From F1-60-MAGs027 sp044344715 (GTDB taxonomy: Bacteria > Actinomycetota > Acidimicrobiia > Acidimicrobiales > Ilumatobacteraceae), in contig JBIJCI010000001.1 in NCBI GenBank assembly GCA_044344715.1, positions 62,001 to 126,000 on the forward strand: a stretch of DNA of 64,000 bases, read 5' to 3'. Shown piece after piece: positions 43,566 through 52,800 of the stretch (positions within the stretch are counted from its first letter, which is position 1; every line of letters starts with the position of its first letter). Under the pieces are notes generated by a model. That model was not told the DNA's origin, made no database searches, and saw only the letters and a program-made list of their open reading frames with translations. A program made the translations under genes and the position numbers.

Positions 43566-44012
43566 GTGACGAGGATCAGGGTCTCGCGTGACATCGCCGC
43601 ACCGGTCGAACACGTGTGGAGCGTGGTCGAACCCGTGGAACGGCACATCGACTGGATGGCGGATGCGGAGTCGATCGAGTTCGTGTCCGAACAACACCGT
43701 GGAGTGGGGACGTCCTTCCTGTGCCGCACCAAGGTGGGGCCGATTCGCCTCACCGACGAGATGCGGATCACACGCTGGGAGCCGAACCGTGCGATGGGCG
43801 TCGAGCACGTCGGTCTCGTTACCGGTATCGGCGAGTTCACGTTGGAGCCGTTGACACCGACGAGCACCCGCTTCGTATGGGAGGAGACCCTCACGTTCCC
43901 CTGGTGGCTCGGCGGTCCGATCGGGGCCGTCATCGGCGGGAGATTGGTGCTCGGTGCGATCTGGCGCGGCAATCTCCGCCGGCTCGCCGCGTTGTGCGAG
44001 GCGCGGAGTTAG
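43566..44012 (+). CDS. SRPBCC (START/Bet v1-like) family protein
   Basis: 148 aa, a single helix-grip domain for binding a hydrophobic ligand. The N-terminal strand RIRVSRDIAAPVEHVWSVV followed by VERHIDWM and LTDEMRITRWEPNRAMGVEH is the polyketide cyclase/dehydrase-2 pattern. The last helix carries GRLVLGAIWRGNLRRLA. It starts at GTG 43566, 6 nt after the methyltransferase gene, so probably co-transcribed. Its stop overlaps the convergent azlD stop by 4 nt. Ligand and reaction unknown. Confidence 0.83.
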   Translation: MTRIRVSRDIAAPVEHVWSVVEPVERHIDWMADAESIEFVSEQHRGVGTSFLCRTKVGPIRLTDEMRITRWEPNRAMGVEHVGLVTGIGEFTLEPLTPTSTRFVWEETLTFPWWLGGPIGAVIGGRLVLGAIWRGNLRRLAALCEARS

Positions 44013-44329
44013 GCCACCGACCGCACGAGTGCAGTCGCCGCCATCGCCGCGACGACCACCACGATGAACGGGGCCCTGCGCCACACGCACAGTACGGCGA
44101 CGACGAATCCGGCGACGCGTGCGTCGACGACCACGTCGCGAGCCGTGGTGAACGTGTCCTTCACGACGAGGGCGGCGAGCAAGCTTGCAGGAATGAGCGC
44201 GAGGCAGCGCTCGACCATCGGCGGCATCACCCTGCCACCCACCACGACGAAACCGAACATCTTCAGCAGGTAGGCCAGCAGCGAGAGCGCGGCAATCAGG
44301 ATCCACAATTCGAGCGACGAAACGTTCAC
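44009..44329 (-). CDS. azlD: AzlD-like branched-chain amino acid export subunit
   Basis: 106-aa membrane protein with three to four helices (LWILIAALSLLAYLLKMFGF, LALIPASLLAALVVKDTF, VVAVLCVWRRAPFIVVVVAAM), the size and pattern of AzlD/YgaH. With AzlC it forms a two-component exporter of branched-chain amino acids (and azaleucine). The GTG at 44329 overlaps the azlC stop (GTGA). Its presence in a genome region rich in leucine and isoleucine genes fits overflow export. Confidence 0.85.
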   Translation of the reverse strand: MNVSSLELWILIAALSLLAYLLKMFGFVVVGGRVMPPMVERCLALIPASLLAALVVKDTFTTARDVVVDARVAGFVVAVLCVWRRAPFIVVVVAAMAATALVRSVA

Positions 44330-45012
44330 GGCCGTATCCCGAACACCACGCCGACCACTGCAACGAGCACGGCGATTCCGACCGGAACGAACGGCGTCAG
44401 CACCAGGCACACGACTGCACCGGTGATCGCCGCACTCCGCCCGCGCGGGGTGCGGAGATGGGCCGGGAGCATCGCCAGGAAGGCGGCCGGGAATGCGGCA
44501 TCGAATCCGAGGGCCTTGGTGTCGAGCACCGAGCCGGCGAGCGCACCGACGAGCGTTCCGAGGTTCCATGTGACGAAGAGCGAGACGGCGGTCACCCAGA
44601 ACGCGGTCCGCGAGAGCCGTGCATCCGACTGCCCGAGCGTCATTGCCGTCGTTTCGTCGATCACGAACTGTGCCGCGAGCAACCGCCGGGGCAACGACAA
44701 ACGTCGACCCTCGGAGTCGGTCGCGACCCGCCCGGCGAGGGCCAACCCGTAGACGAAGTTGCGCACGGCAAGGAGGGCCGCGCCGCCGAATGCGGCGCCG
44801 AGCGAACCCCCCGCCCCGATCACGCTCATCGCCGAGAACTGGGAGGCGCCCGTGAAGGTGAACAGGGAGAGCGCACACGCCTGCCACACGCTGGCGCCCG
44901 CCGACACCGCAGCAAGCCCGAACGACAGCGCGGTCACCCCTACCGCCGCGCCGAGCGTCAGACTGGCGTTGATCACCCGTCGTCGCTCGACGGACGACTC
45001 TCCGGCGGTCAT
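44326..45012 (-). CDS. azlC: AzlC-like branched-chain amino acid export permease
   Basis: 228 aa from ATG 45012, overlapping the meaB stop (ATGA). Hydrophobic throughout, with the family signature VWQACALSLFTFTGASQFSA, RNFVYGLALAGR and QFVIDETTAM. It is the large subunit of the AzlCD/YgaZH exporter. The meaB-azlC-azlD order means transport and GTPase genes share a transcript; a functional link between them is not evident. Confidence 0.9.
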   Translation of the reverse strand: MTAGESSVERRRVINASLTLGAAVGVTALSFGLAAVSAGASVWQACALSLFTFTGASQFSAMSVIGAGGSLGAAFGGAALLAVRNFVYGLALAGRVATDSEGRRLSLPRRLLAAQFVIDETTAMTLGQSDARLSRTAFWVTAVSLFVTWNLGTLVGALAGSVLDTKALGFDAAFPAAFLAMLPAHLRTPRGRSAAITGAVVCLVLTPFVPVGIAVLVAVVGVVFGIRP

Positions 45013-45971
45013 GCGGAGATGCCGCGCAGCATCTCGTCGGCTGCGGACCACGGGTCGATGTCGCCGCGCATCACCCGGCGCTCGAGCTCGTTCCAGGAGT
45101 CACCACTACACACCTCGCGCGCCCGAGCCTCGAGACGTCGTTCGACGATCTCCCGCAGTTCCTCCCGACGACGGATTTCCCTGCGTCGTACGAGCTCGCC
45201 GCTCGCCTCGTTCGCGGCGCGGTGAGCCAGCACCGCCCCGAGCAACTCTTCGACGCCCTGCCCGGTGGTGGCGACGGTACTGGTCACGCTGGGACGCCAC
45301 TCGTCCGCTTCGAACATGGTCAGTTCGAGCATCGCCGCAAGATCGCGCCGGGTCGCCTCGACACCTTCGCGGTCGGCCTTGTTGATCGCGAACACGTCGG
45401 CAATCTCCAGGAGGCCGGCCTTGTTCGCCTGCACGGCGTCGCCCCACCCGGGATTGACGACGACGATCGTGGTGTCGGCCTTTCCGGCGACCTCGACCTC
45501 GACCTGTCCGACACCCACGGTCTCGACCAGTACCCAGTCGTGGCCGGTGGCATCGAGCACCCTGATCGCCTCGCTCGTGGCAAGTGCCAACCCGCCGAGG
45601 TGACCACGTGTGGCCATCGAGCGAATGTACACCCCGTCGTCGTGCGCGTGATCCTGCATCCGCACACGGTCGCCGAGGATCGCCCCACCCGTGTACGGCG
45701 ACGACGGATCGATCGCGAGTACACCGACCCGGGCTCCGCGCGCGCGCAGCACACCAATCAGCGCCGAAGTGAGCGTGCTCTTTCCCGCGCCCGGTGCCCC
45801 GGTGATACCGACGACGTACGCCGGACCCACCTTCGGACTGACGAGGCGCGCCACCTCTCGAGCGCCGGCACCACCGCGCTCGACGAGCGAGAGCAACCGT
45901 GCGAGCGAGCCGCGATCGCCCGCGCACGCAGCATCGAACAACTGCTTCGGGTCGTCCGAGCGCGGGACCAT
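45009..45971 (-). CDS. meaB: Methylmalonyl-CoA mutase-associated GTPase MeaB
   Basis: G3E-family GTPase that protects B12-dependent acyl-CoA mutases and controls cofactor loading. 320 aa from ATG 45971. The P-loop is GITGAPGAGKSTL, switch I region VLAIDPSSPYTGGAILGDRVRM, and the Walker B/switch III area VLVETVGVGQVEVEVAGKAD. The base-recognition motif is INKAD. The C-terminal dimerisation helices (RREELREIVERRLEARAREV) are present. The mutase itself is not in the window. Confidence 0.93.
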   Translation of the reverse strand: MVPRSDDPKQLFDAACAGDRGSLARLLSLVERGGAGAREVARLVSPKVGPAYVVGITGAPGAGKSTLTSALIGVLRARGARVGVLAIDPSSPYTGGAILGDRVRMQDHAHDDGVYIRSMATRGHLGGLALATSEAIRVLDATGHDWVLVETVGVGQVEVEVAGKADTTIVVVNPGWGDAVQANKAGLLEIADVFAINKADREGVEATRRDLAAMLELTMFEADEWRPSVTSTVATTGQGVEELLGAVLAHRAANEASGELVRRREIRRREELREIVERRLEARAREVCSGDSWNELERRVMRGDIDPWSAADEMLRGISA

Positions 45972-45976
45972 CGCCG

Positions 45977-46207
45977 TCAGACTGCGACGACTTCGGTCAC
46001 ACCGTCGACACGATCGCGCATGATCCGCTCGATACCCGCCTTGAGGGTCTGGTCGCTGGCGGGACACGTTCCGCAGGCACCGACCAGCGTGACCTTGACG
46101 ATTCCGGTGGTTTCGTCGACGTCCTGCAGCACGATGTCACCACCGTCGGCCTGCAACGCCGGACGAATGACCTCGATCGTCTCCTCGACCTGACTGCGAA
46201 TCGTCAC
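45977..46207 (-). CDS. NifU C-terminal-like Fe-S scaffold domain protein
   Basis: 76-aa protein consisting of one NifU/Nfu domain. The N-terminal EVIRPALQADGGDIVLQDV is diagnostic. The metal ligands are the CGTCP pair. It probably carries or transfers an Fe-S cluster. The start is GTG 46207, with GGTGGAGA just upstream. A longer reading from 46276 would lack a ribosome site. It lies 5 nt upstream of meaB in the same direction. Confidence 0.88.
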   Translation of the reverse strand: MTIRSQVEETIEVIRPALQADGGDIVLQDVDETTGIVKVTLVGACGTCPASDQTLKAGIERIMRDRVDGVTEVVAV

Positions 46208-46252
46208 TCTCCACCTCGTAGCTTCCGGAGCATCCGCCCCGCGAACCCCTCC

Positions 46253-46264
46253 TACGATAGGAGC
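46253..46264 (+). promoter_or_regulatory. -10 element of the 42-aa membrane protein gene
   Basis: TACGAT (46253-46258) is followed by 6 nt and GTG 46265, the same geometry as at kgd. It is divergent from the NifU-like gene, 57 bp from its start. Confidence 0.5.
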
Positions 46265-46393
46265 GTGATCGCGCACCAGGGTGGCTGGGACGAGATCCTG
46301 CTCGTCGCGGGACCGATTGCGGTCATCATCCTGCTGTTGTGGCGGGCGACGTCGCGGGTCAAACGCGAGTCACGTCGGCACCAAGACCACTGA
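46265..46393 (+). CDS. Tiny single-pass membrane protein (42 aa)
   Basis: GTG 46265 to TGA encodes a protein with one strongly hydrophobic helix (ILLVAGPIAVIILLLWRA) and a basic tail (RVKRESRRH), oriented by charge with the C-terminus in the cytoplasm. TACGAT lies 6 nt before the start, as at many leaderless genes here, which supports expression. Its last 35 nt overlap the end of murA on the other strand. No family recognised. Small proteins of this type often stabilise larger membrane complexes; nothing here shows which. Confidence 0.55.
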   Translation: MIAHQGGWDEILLVAGPIAVIILLLWRATSRVKRESRRHQDH

Positions 46394-47630
46394 GCTTCCC
46401 GACGAGGTCATCGTAGCCACGGTCAATGTGGTGAATTTCACGCACGACGGTCTTCCCGTTCGATACGAGACCTGCCACCACCAGCGCAGCACCCGCGCGG
46501 ATGTCGGGGACCGAGACGTCGTTGCCGATCAGTTCGTACAGCCCCTTGACCGTGGCTTTGTTGCCGTAGATGGCGATCGAGGCACCGAGTTTGCGGAACT
46601 CCTCGATGTAACGGAATCGTCCCGGGAAGAGCGTCTCGGTGACCGATCCCTCACCGCGACTGACGCAGAGCATCGCGACGAGGAGCGGCTTGTAGTCGGT
46701 GGCGATACCGGGATACGGCTCGGTGACGAAGTCAATCGCCCGGAGACGTTCGTGCGACGTGACACGGATGCCGTCCCGTTGCGGCGTGACTGCCACGCCC
46801 ATCCGGGCGTAACAGTTGAGTAGTTCCTCCATGTGCTCGGTGCGCGCCGAACGAACCAGGACGTCACCCCCGGCCACCGCCACCGCCGCCATGTACGTTG
46901 CCGCCTGCACACGATCCGGCACGACGGTGTGTCGTGTTCCCTTCAGCGTTCCACGCTCGCACCCGTGGATGACCAACCGTGACGTGCCGATGCCCTCGAT
47001 GTCGGCACCCATCGCAACCAGCATGTTGCAAAGATCCTGCACTTCGGGTTCGCGGGCGGCATTGTCGATGACGGTGACTCCGCGCGCATAGATCGCCGCG
47101 GTGAGGAGGTTCTCGGTGGCACCGACGCTCGGAATGTCGAGCTCGATGTCGGTTCCCTTCAGGCGTTCGGCGTGCGCGTAGATGTCGTAGAGGCCCTCCT
47201 CGACCGTCGCACCCATCTTCTGCAGGCCCGACACGTGGAGGTTGATCGGACGACCACCGAAGTCGTCGCCTCCCGGCCAGTTGATGCGTGCCGACCCGTA
47301 GTGCGTAAGGAGCGGGCCGAGCACGTTGAGGCTGGCCCGCATCTTGTCGAACTTCTCGAACGGAACCTCCGGTGTGATGTTCCCCTTGTTGGAGAGGCTC
47401 AGCTCGTGCGGCCCCAACCACTCGGACGCAACGCCGAGTGCCGCGAGCGTGTCGGCCATCTTGTGCACGTCGGTGATCGCGGGAACGTTCGTCAGTACGT
47501 AGTCACCTTCCGCCAGCAGGGTGGCGGCCATCAGCTTGAGCACGGAGTTCTTGGCGCCCGGCACCTGGACCGAACCCGAGAGGGGGCCGCTGCGGCGCAC
47601 GATGATGCGCGGGGACTCGACTTTCACCAC
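46359..47630 (-). CDS. murA: UDP-N-acetylglucosamine 1-carboxyvinyltransferase, Cys-to-Asp form
   Basis: First committed step of peptidoglycan synthesis: transfers enolpyruvate from PEP to UDP-GlcNAc. 423 aa. N-terminal VPGAKNSVLKLMAATLL, MRASLNVLGPLL, PSVGATENL and the C-terminal RAGAALVVAGL are typical. The active-site loop reads WPGGDDFGGRPINLH, so the cysteine normally attacked by fosfomycin (Cys115 in E. coli) is Asp122, as in mycobacterial and chlamydial MurA. The start is GTG 47630, or the adjacent GTG 47627, which is 7 nt after CATACT. Confidence 0.95.
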   Translation of the reverse strand: MVKVESPRIIVRRSGPLSGSVQVPGAKNSVLKLMAATLLAEGDYVLTNVPAITDVHKMADTLAALGVASEWLGPHELSLSNKGNITPEVPFEKFDKMRASLNVLGPLLTHYGSARINWPGGDDFGGRPINLHVSGLQKMGATVEEGLYDIYAHAERLKGTDIELDIPSVGATENLLTAAIYARGVTVIDNAAREPEVQDLCNMLVAMGADIEGIGTSRLVIHGCERGTLKGTRHTVVPDRVQAATYMAAVAVAGGDVLVRSARTEHMEELLNCYARMGVAVTPQRDGIRVTSHERLRAIDFVTEPYPGIATDYKPLLVAMLCVSRGEGSVTETLFPGRFRYIEEFRKLGASIAIYGNKATVKGLYELIGNDVSVPDIRAGAALVVAGLVSNGKTVVREIHHIDRGYDDLVGKLSGLGADVTRV

Positions 47631-47648
47631 TCTCAGTATGCTCGCGCC
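47631..47648. promoter_or_regulatory. Very short divergent promoter between murA and an MFS gene
   Basis: Only 18 bp separate the start codons. TATGCT (47637-47642) is 6 nt before GTG 47649 on the plus strand. CATACT (47640-47635) on the minus strand precedes the murA GTG codons. The two -10 elements overlap, so the polymerases must compete. Confidence 0.55.
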
Positions 47649-48851
47649 GTGGCAACGGTCGGTGAACGCCGCACGCTCGCCCTGCTGGGATTGGCGTCGC
47701 TGCCCTTTGCATTCGTCAACACGCTCTTCACCCAGACGGTCTCCTTCGCCGCCGACGACTTCGGTCGGAGCGATGCCGATATCGGCTTCGGGGCCGCCGT
47801 CGTGCGCTGGGGCGTGCTCATCGTTCCGCCGATTGCACTGATTGCCGACCGCGCCGGCCGGCGACGGGTGCTCGTCACCACGGCATGGGCTTCGCCCGTG
47901 CTCGCCGCACTCGGTGCGCTCGCCCCGAGCTACGGCTGGCTCGTTGCGTCGCAGGCGGCTGCGCGTCCGCTCGCCTTGGTCATGAACGTCATGATCCTCG
48001 TGATGCTCACCGAGGAGATGTCCCGTGAGCTGAGGGCGAGATCGATCGGATACGTGGGAATCGCCAGCAGTGCCGGTGCAGGTGCCGCGGTGATCGCCCT
48101 ACCACTGGCCGATGTATCGCCATCCGGCTGGCGAATCCTCTATGCGCTCTCGCTGGTGTGGCTGCCGGTCGCCTACGTTCTCACCCGTCACCTGCGCGAG
48201 ACGTCACGGTTCACGAACCTCGGTACGTCCGGGATGCCGGCCGAATCGTCGACCATCGTGCCCGGGCGTCTCATCGTGCAGATCGCCGCCGGATTCCTGA
48301 CGAGCATCTTCGTCGGAGCCGCCAGCGTGTACCTCGTCAACTACCTCCGCGACGAGCGGAACTTCGACGCACTGACGGTGAGTCTGTTCACCGTCGTGAC
48401 CGCACTGCCCTCCGGTCTCGGGATCCTGCTCGGTGGTCGGCTCGCCGACGTGCGGGGGCGCCGCGTCATCGGCGCGCTGATGCTCGCATCGGGTTCCCTG
48501 CTCGTCGCGACATCGTTCGCGGTGCACGGCGTCACCATGTGGGTCAGCGAGATCCTCGGTGGAATCTGCCTCGGTATCGCCTTCCCCGCGCTCGGTGTCT
48601 ACCGGGGCGAGATGTTCCCCACGATGCGTCGCGGTCTCGGCGCATCAACCGTCACCGCGGGCAATCTCATCGGCGGCAGCATCGGACTGATCGTGGCGGG
48701 AACGCTGCTCGATTCCGGCTGGAGTTACGCGCGCGTGATGGGCACGCTCGTGATTGCCCCGCTCGCCGTGTCGGTGATCGTGCTCGGGTTCTTCCCGGAG
48801 ACCGCGCACCGCGAACTCGAGGAGCTCAATCCGCGCGACGGCGCCGCCTGA
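47649..48851 (+). CDS. MFS transporter (12 TM)
   Basis: 400 aa, about 12 helices. Motif A-like sequences follow TM2 (ALIADRAGRRRVLVTTA) and TM8 (LGGRLADVRGRRVIGAL). It resembles sugar- or metabolite/proton symporter-type and drug transporters; the substrate is unknown. The protein ends FPETAHRELEELNP, similar to the PETxGxxLEE tail of sugar porters. It starts at GTG 47649, 6 nt after TATGCT. The 3' end overlaps the convergent nuclease gene by 26 nt. Confidence 0.87.
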   Translation: MATVGERRTLALLGLASLPFAFVNTLFTQTVSFAADDFGRSDADIGFGAAVVRWGVLIVPPIALIADRAGRRRVLVTTAWASPVLAALGALAPSYGWLVASQAAARPLALVMNVMILVMLTEEMSRELRARSIGYVGIASSAGAGAAVIALPLADVSPSGWRILYALSLVWLPVAYVLTRHLRETSRFTNLGTSGMPAESSTIVPGRLIVQIAAGFLTSIFVGAASVYLVNYLRDERNFDALTVSLFTVVTALPSGLGILLGGRLADVRGRRVIGALMLASGSLLVATSFAVHGVTMWVSEILGGICLGIAFPALGVYRGEMFPTMRRGLGASTVTAGNLIGGSIGLIVAGTLLDSGWSYARVMGTLVIAPLAVSVIVLGFFPETAHRELEELNPRDGAA

Positions 48852-49797
48852 GCACCCTGGCGGCACGCGACTTTGCCGCAGTTTGGCGCGCCGCAGGTCT
48901 GGTCGCGCGTGCCTGACGAGTGGGTGCCGGCTTCTCGACCGGCAGCACGCTCACCTCGATGCTGCGGCGGGTCGGGTTGAATCCGCTCACCGAGAGCGAG
49001 AGTTGCTCGCCGATCTTGACGTACTCGCGCGGCGTGCGCGGGGCCGGGGACTTCATGAGCCGCAAGGGCAGGTAACCCGTAACGTCACCGAGGCGCACGT
49101 AGACACCGTGCGAGGCGAACGTGGCGACGACTCCCTTCACCTTGGTGCCGATCGGATGCTTCGCCGCGAACGACTCGTACTGCTCCGGCGAGTTCACCGC
49201 CGACGGAACCGACGACGTCCGCGGTGATGAGGTGGGCTTGGCGGAGGCTTCGCTCCGCGACGCCGCGCGAGCGTGCGACCTGGTCGGGCGGGGAATCGGT
49301 GCCGTCTTGTTCGGCACTCCGCGCCGCGGCACCGAGTCGGATTTCGGTCGCACGGGCAGGCGATCCACGAACACCCAACCGACGTGCGGTACCGGCTTTC
49401 CGCCCATCAGCCGACCCTCGTCGAAGAGCCAGCGATAGTGGTCGTGGAACTCCTGGTAGCTGTCGTTGGACAGCACCGTTGCCTTCACCTTGTCGGCGAT
49501 CATCAGTACGAATCCGTCCCCGCGCCCGACGGCACCGGCCGGCGGCGTCACGAGCTCGCCGTTGGCGATCGCGTCGGCGAATTCGGCTGCTTCCTTCTTG
49601 TCGATTCGGTGCCCGAAACTCGCGTCCACGACGACCGTCACCTGGGCCTTCGGGAACTCCTTCATGAATGCCAGGACGGCCTCGTTGAGCTGCTTCAGGC
49701 TCGGACTTCCCCGACCCTCCGTCGCGAGGTTGCTGCCGTCCACCACCACCCGTGCGGGGGTCGATCGGGCGGCAACCTTGGCCTTGGTCGTCACCAT
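48826..49797 (-). CDS. Zc3h12a-like NYN ribonuclease fused to an S1 RNA-binding domain
   Basis: 323 aa. Residues about 15-155 form a PIN/NYN-type nuclease domain like that of Regnase/Zc3h12a: RVVVDGSNLATEGRG with a catalytic Asp, VTVVVDASFGHRID, PAGAVGRGDGFVLMIAD and ATVLSNDSYQEF, so four conserved acidic residues are present. A low-complexity basic linker (about 155-205) leads to an S1 domain (GTKVKGVVATFASHGVYVRL) and a very basic tail. It is predicted to cut RNA in the cytoplasm, with S1 for target binding. It follows kgd's direction with kgd 22 nt downstream of its own start region. Confidence 0.83.
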   Translation of the reverse strand: MVTTKAKVAARSTPARVVVDGSNLATEGRGSPSLKQLNEAVLAFMKEFPKAQVTVVVDASFGHRIDKKEAAEFADAIANGELVTPPAGAVGRGDGFVLMIADKVKATVLSNDSYQEFHDHYRWLFDEGRLMGGKPVPHVGWVFVDRLPVRPKSDSVPRRGVPNKTAPIPRPTRSHARAASRSEASAKPTSSPRTSSVPSAVNSPEQYESFAAKHPIGTKVKGVVATFASHGVYVRLGDVTGYLPLRLMKSPAPRTPREYVKIGEQLSLSVSGFNPTRRSIEVSVLPVEKPAPTRQARATRPAARQTAAKSRAARVLRRRRRAD

Positions 49798-49819
49798 GCC
49801 GCGACCCCGCTCCGGGCGG

Positions 49820-52800
49820 TTACCACGCGGCGAAGGTCGCGTTCATCAAGTCGGCGAGCTCCTGGTCGTGCACGGCCTTCGAGCCGGTGGCAGGACTGCC
49901 GGATTCCACACGGGCCGCATGTCGCAGGTCGTATCCGCGATCCTTCAGACGCCAGATTCGATGTTCGACGAAGTTCCAGGCGCCCATGTTCTCCGGCTCT
50001 TCCTGCAGCCAGAGCACTTCCCTTGCATTCGGATAGCGGGCCAGCACCTCGCTGATCCGGGCCTCGGGGAACGGGTACAGCTGCTCGATACGCACGACGG
50101 CCACGGGGGCCGCCCGCTTCGTTCGCTCGTTCATCGCATCCCACGCCACCTTGCCGGAGCACAACACCACGCGGCGCACAGCCGCCGGATCGGTGACGAA
50201 CGGATCGTCGAGCACCTCCTCGTACGACCCGGTGGTCAGTTCGCCGACGGGTGAGCGACTCTCCTTCATGCGCAGCGGCTGCTTGGGCGTCATCACGACG
50301 AGCGGCTTGCGCACATCGCGGCGCACCTGTCGACGCAGGAGGTGGAAGTACTGCCGGGCAGTGGTGGGGTATGCGACCTGGATGTTGTCCTCGGCGCACA
50401 ACTGCAGGAAACGCTCGAGTCGAGCCGACGAGTGCTCGGGTCCCTGACCCTCCATACCGTGCGGCAGCAACAATACGAGTCCGTTGTGCTGACCCCACTT
50501 GTCCTCCGCGGCAACGAGGTACTGGTCGATGATGATCTGGGCACCGTTGACGAAGTCGCCGAACTGGGCCTCCCACATCACGAGAGCGGCGGGGTTGGCG
50601 TGCGAATAGCCGTACTCGAAGCCGAGTGCCGCGTACTCGGAGAGCAGCGAGTCGTACACCCAGAAACGACCCGTCGCGGAACCGAGGTTGGCGATCGGCG
50701 CATACTTCGCCTCGTTGACGTTGTCGACGAGCACGGCGTGGCGCTGGCTGAACGTGCCGCGTCGGCAATCCTCTCCGGCGAGACGAACGGGTGTGCCCTC
50801 GAGCACCAGCGAACCGAACGCAAGGGCCTCGGCCGTGGCCCAGTCGACCTCGCCGTCCCGTTCGTACGACTCCGCGCGACCCTCGAACTGACGCAGGAGC
50901 TTCGGGTGAACCGTGAATCCGTCAGGGTACGTGTTGAGCCCGGCGAACACCCGGTCGAGCACCGCACGATCGACACCCGTCGGTACGTGAGGTAGCACGC
51001 CGACGGGTTTGGGTGGCGGCGGAACCTTGGTGACTTCGCGGGCGTGGGCCCGCGTCTCGTCGAGAGCCGACTGCAACTTGGCCTGGTAGTCGGCCAGTAC
51101 CTTCTCGGCTTCCTCGACGGTGACAACACCTCGCTTCACCAGCGCCTCGAGGTACAGCTTGCGCACGCTGCCCCGCTCGGCGATCGCCTTGTACATGAGT
51201 GGCTGGGTGTAACTCGGATCGTCGCCCTCGTTGTGTCCGTGGCGGCGGTAGCACACCATGTCGATCACGACGTCCTTGTGGAAGGTCTGCCGGTACTCGA
51301 AGGCCATCTTGGCCACCCGAACGCACGCCTCGGGATCGTCGCCGTTCACGTGGAAGATCGGTGCACCGACCGACTTCGCGATGTCGCTGCAGTACTGCGA
51401 CGAGCGCGCGTACTCCGGCGAGGTGGTGAAGCCGATCTGGTTGTTGATGATGAGATGGATGGTGCCACCGACGCGGTAACCGCTCGTGTCGCTCATCGCG
51501 AGACACTCCGCAACGACGCCCTGGCCGGCGAACGCCGCGTCGCCGTGTACGAGCAGCGGAAGCACGCTGTAGGCGCCGGCCGGTTCGATCTGGTCCTGCA
51601 TCGCGCGGACGGTTCCGAGCACGATCGGATCGACGGTTTCGAGGTGGCTGGGGTTCGATGCCAGCTCGACCGGGAGCAACGACCCGCTTCGCGCCTGGAA
51701 CTTGCCGTTCGCGCCGAGGTGGTACTTGACGTCGCCGGAACCCTGCACTGCGTGCGGATCCACGTGGCCCTCGAACTCCCCGAAGAGATGTTCGAGACTC
51801 TTGCCCACCACGTTGGCCAGCACGTTCAGCCGGCCCCGGTGCGCCATACCGATTACCGCACCGTCGAGTCCGTGGTCGGCGGAGAGGTTGAGGATCATGT
51901 CGAGAATCGGGATTGCCGACTCGGCTCCCTCCAACCCGAATCGCTTCGTGCCGACGTACTTGGTGGCGAGGAACCGCTCGAAGGCCTCGGCGGCATTGAG
52001 GCGCTCGAGGATCACCATCGGGTCGGGCTCGAAGTCGTTGGCACCGGATCCCTCGACGCGCTCCTGCACCCAACGTTGCTCGTCGGTGTGCTGGATGTGC
52101 ATGTACTCGATGCCGATCGTTCGGCAGTACGCATCGCGCAGGACGCCCAGCAGCTCGCCGAGCGTGGACCGTTGTACGCCGCCGACACCGCCGGTCGCGA
52201 ACTGGCGGTCGAGGTCCCAGATGGTGAGTCCGTAGGTGATCGGGTCGAGTTCGCGCGGCATGCGCGGCTGCTTCCAGCGGAGCGGATCGAGGTCGGCGAT
52301 CAGGTGTCCGCGCACCCGGTGCACGCGGATGAGCGTGGCAACCTGCATCTGCTTGTGCGCCTGCATGTCGACACCCTCGAGATCGTTGGTGTCGGTGCGC
52401 CATTTCACCGCCTCGTACGGCACGCCGACGCTGCGGAAGAGGTGCTCGTAGAAGCCGTGCTCGCCGAGCAACAGCTCGTTGACGTACTTGAGGAAGAGGC
52501 CGCTCTCGGCGCCCTGGATGATGCGGTGGTCGTAGGTGCTCGTGATGGTGACCACCTTCGACACTCCGAGCTGCACGAGAGTCCGCTCGTCACTGCCCTG
52601 GAATTCCGCCGGGTAGTCGATGGAGCCGACACCGACGATGACGCCCTGGCCGACCATCAACCGCGGCACGCTCTGGTTGGTGCCGATCGTGCCGGGGTTG
52701 GTCAGGCTCACGTTGGCGCCCTGGAAGTCGTCGACGGTGAGCTTGTTGGTTCGCACCTTGCGGATGATCTCGTCGTACGCGCGGACGAAGCCCATGAAGT

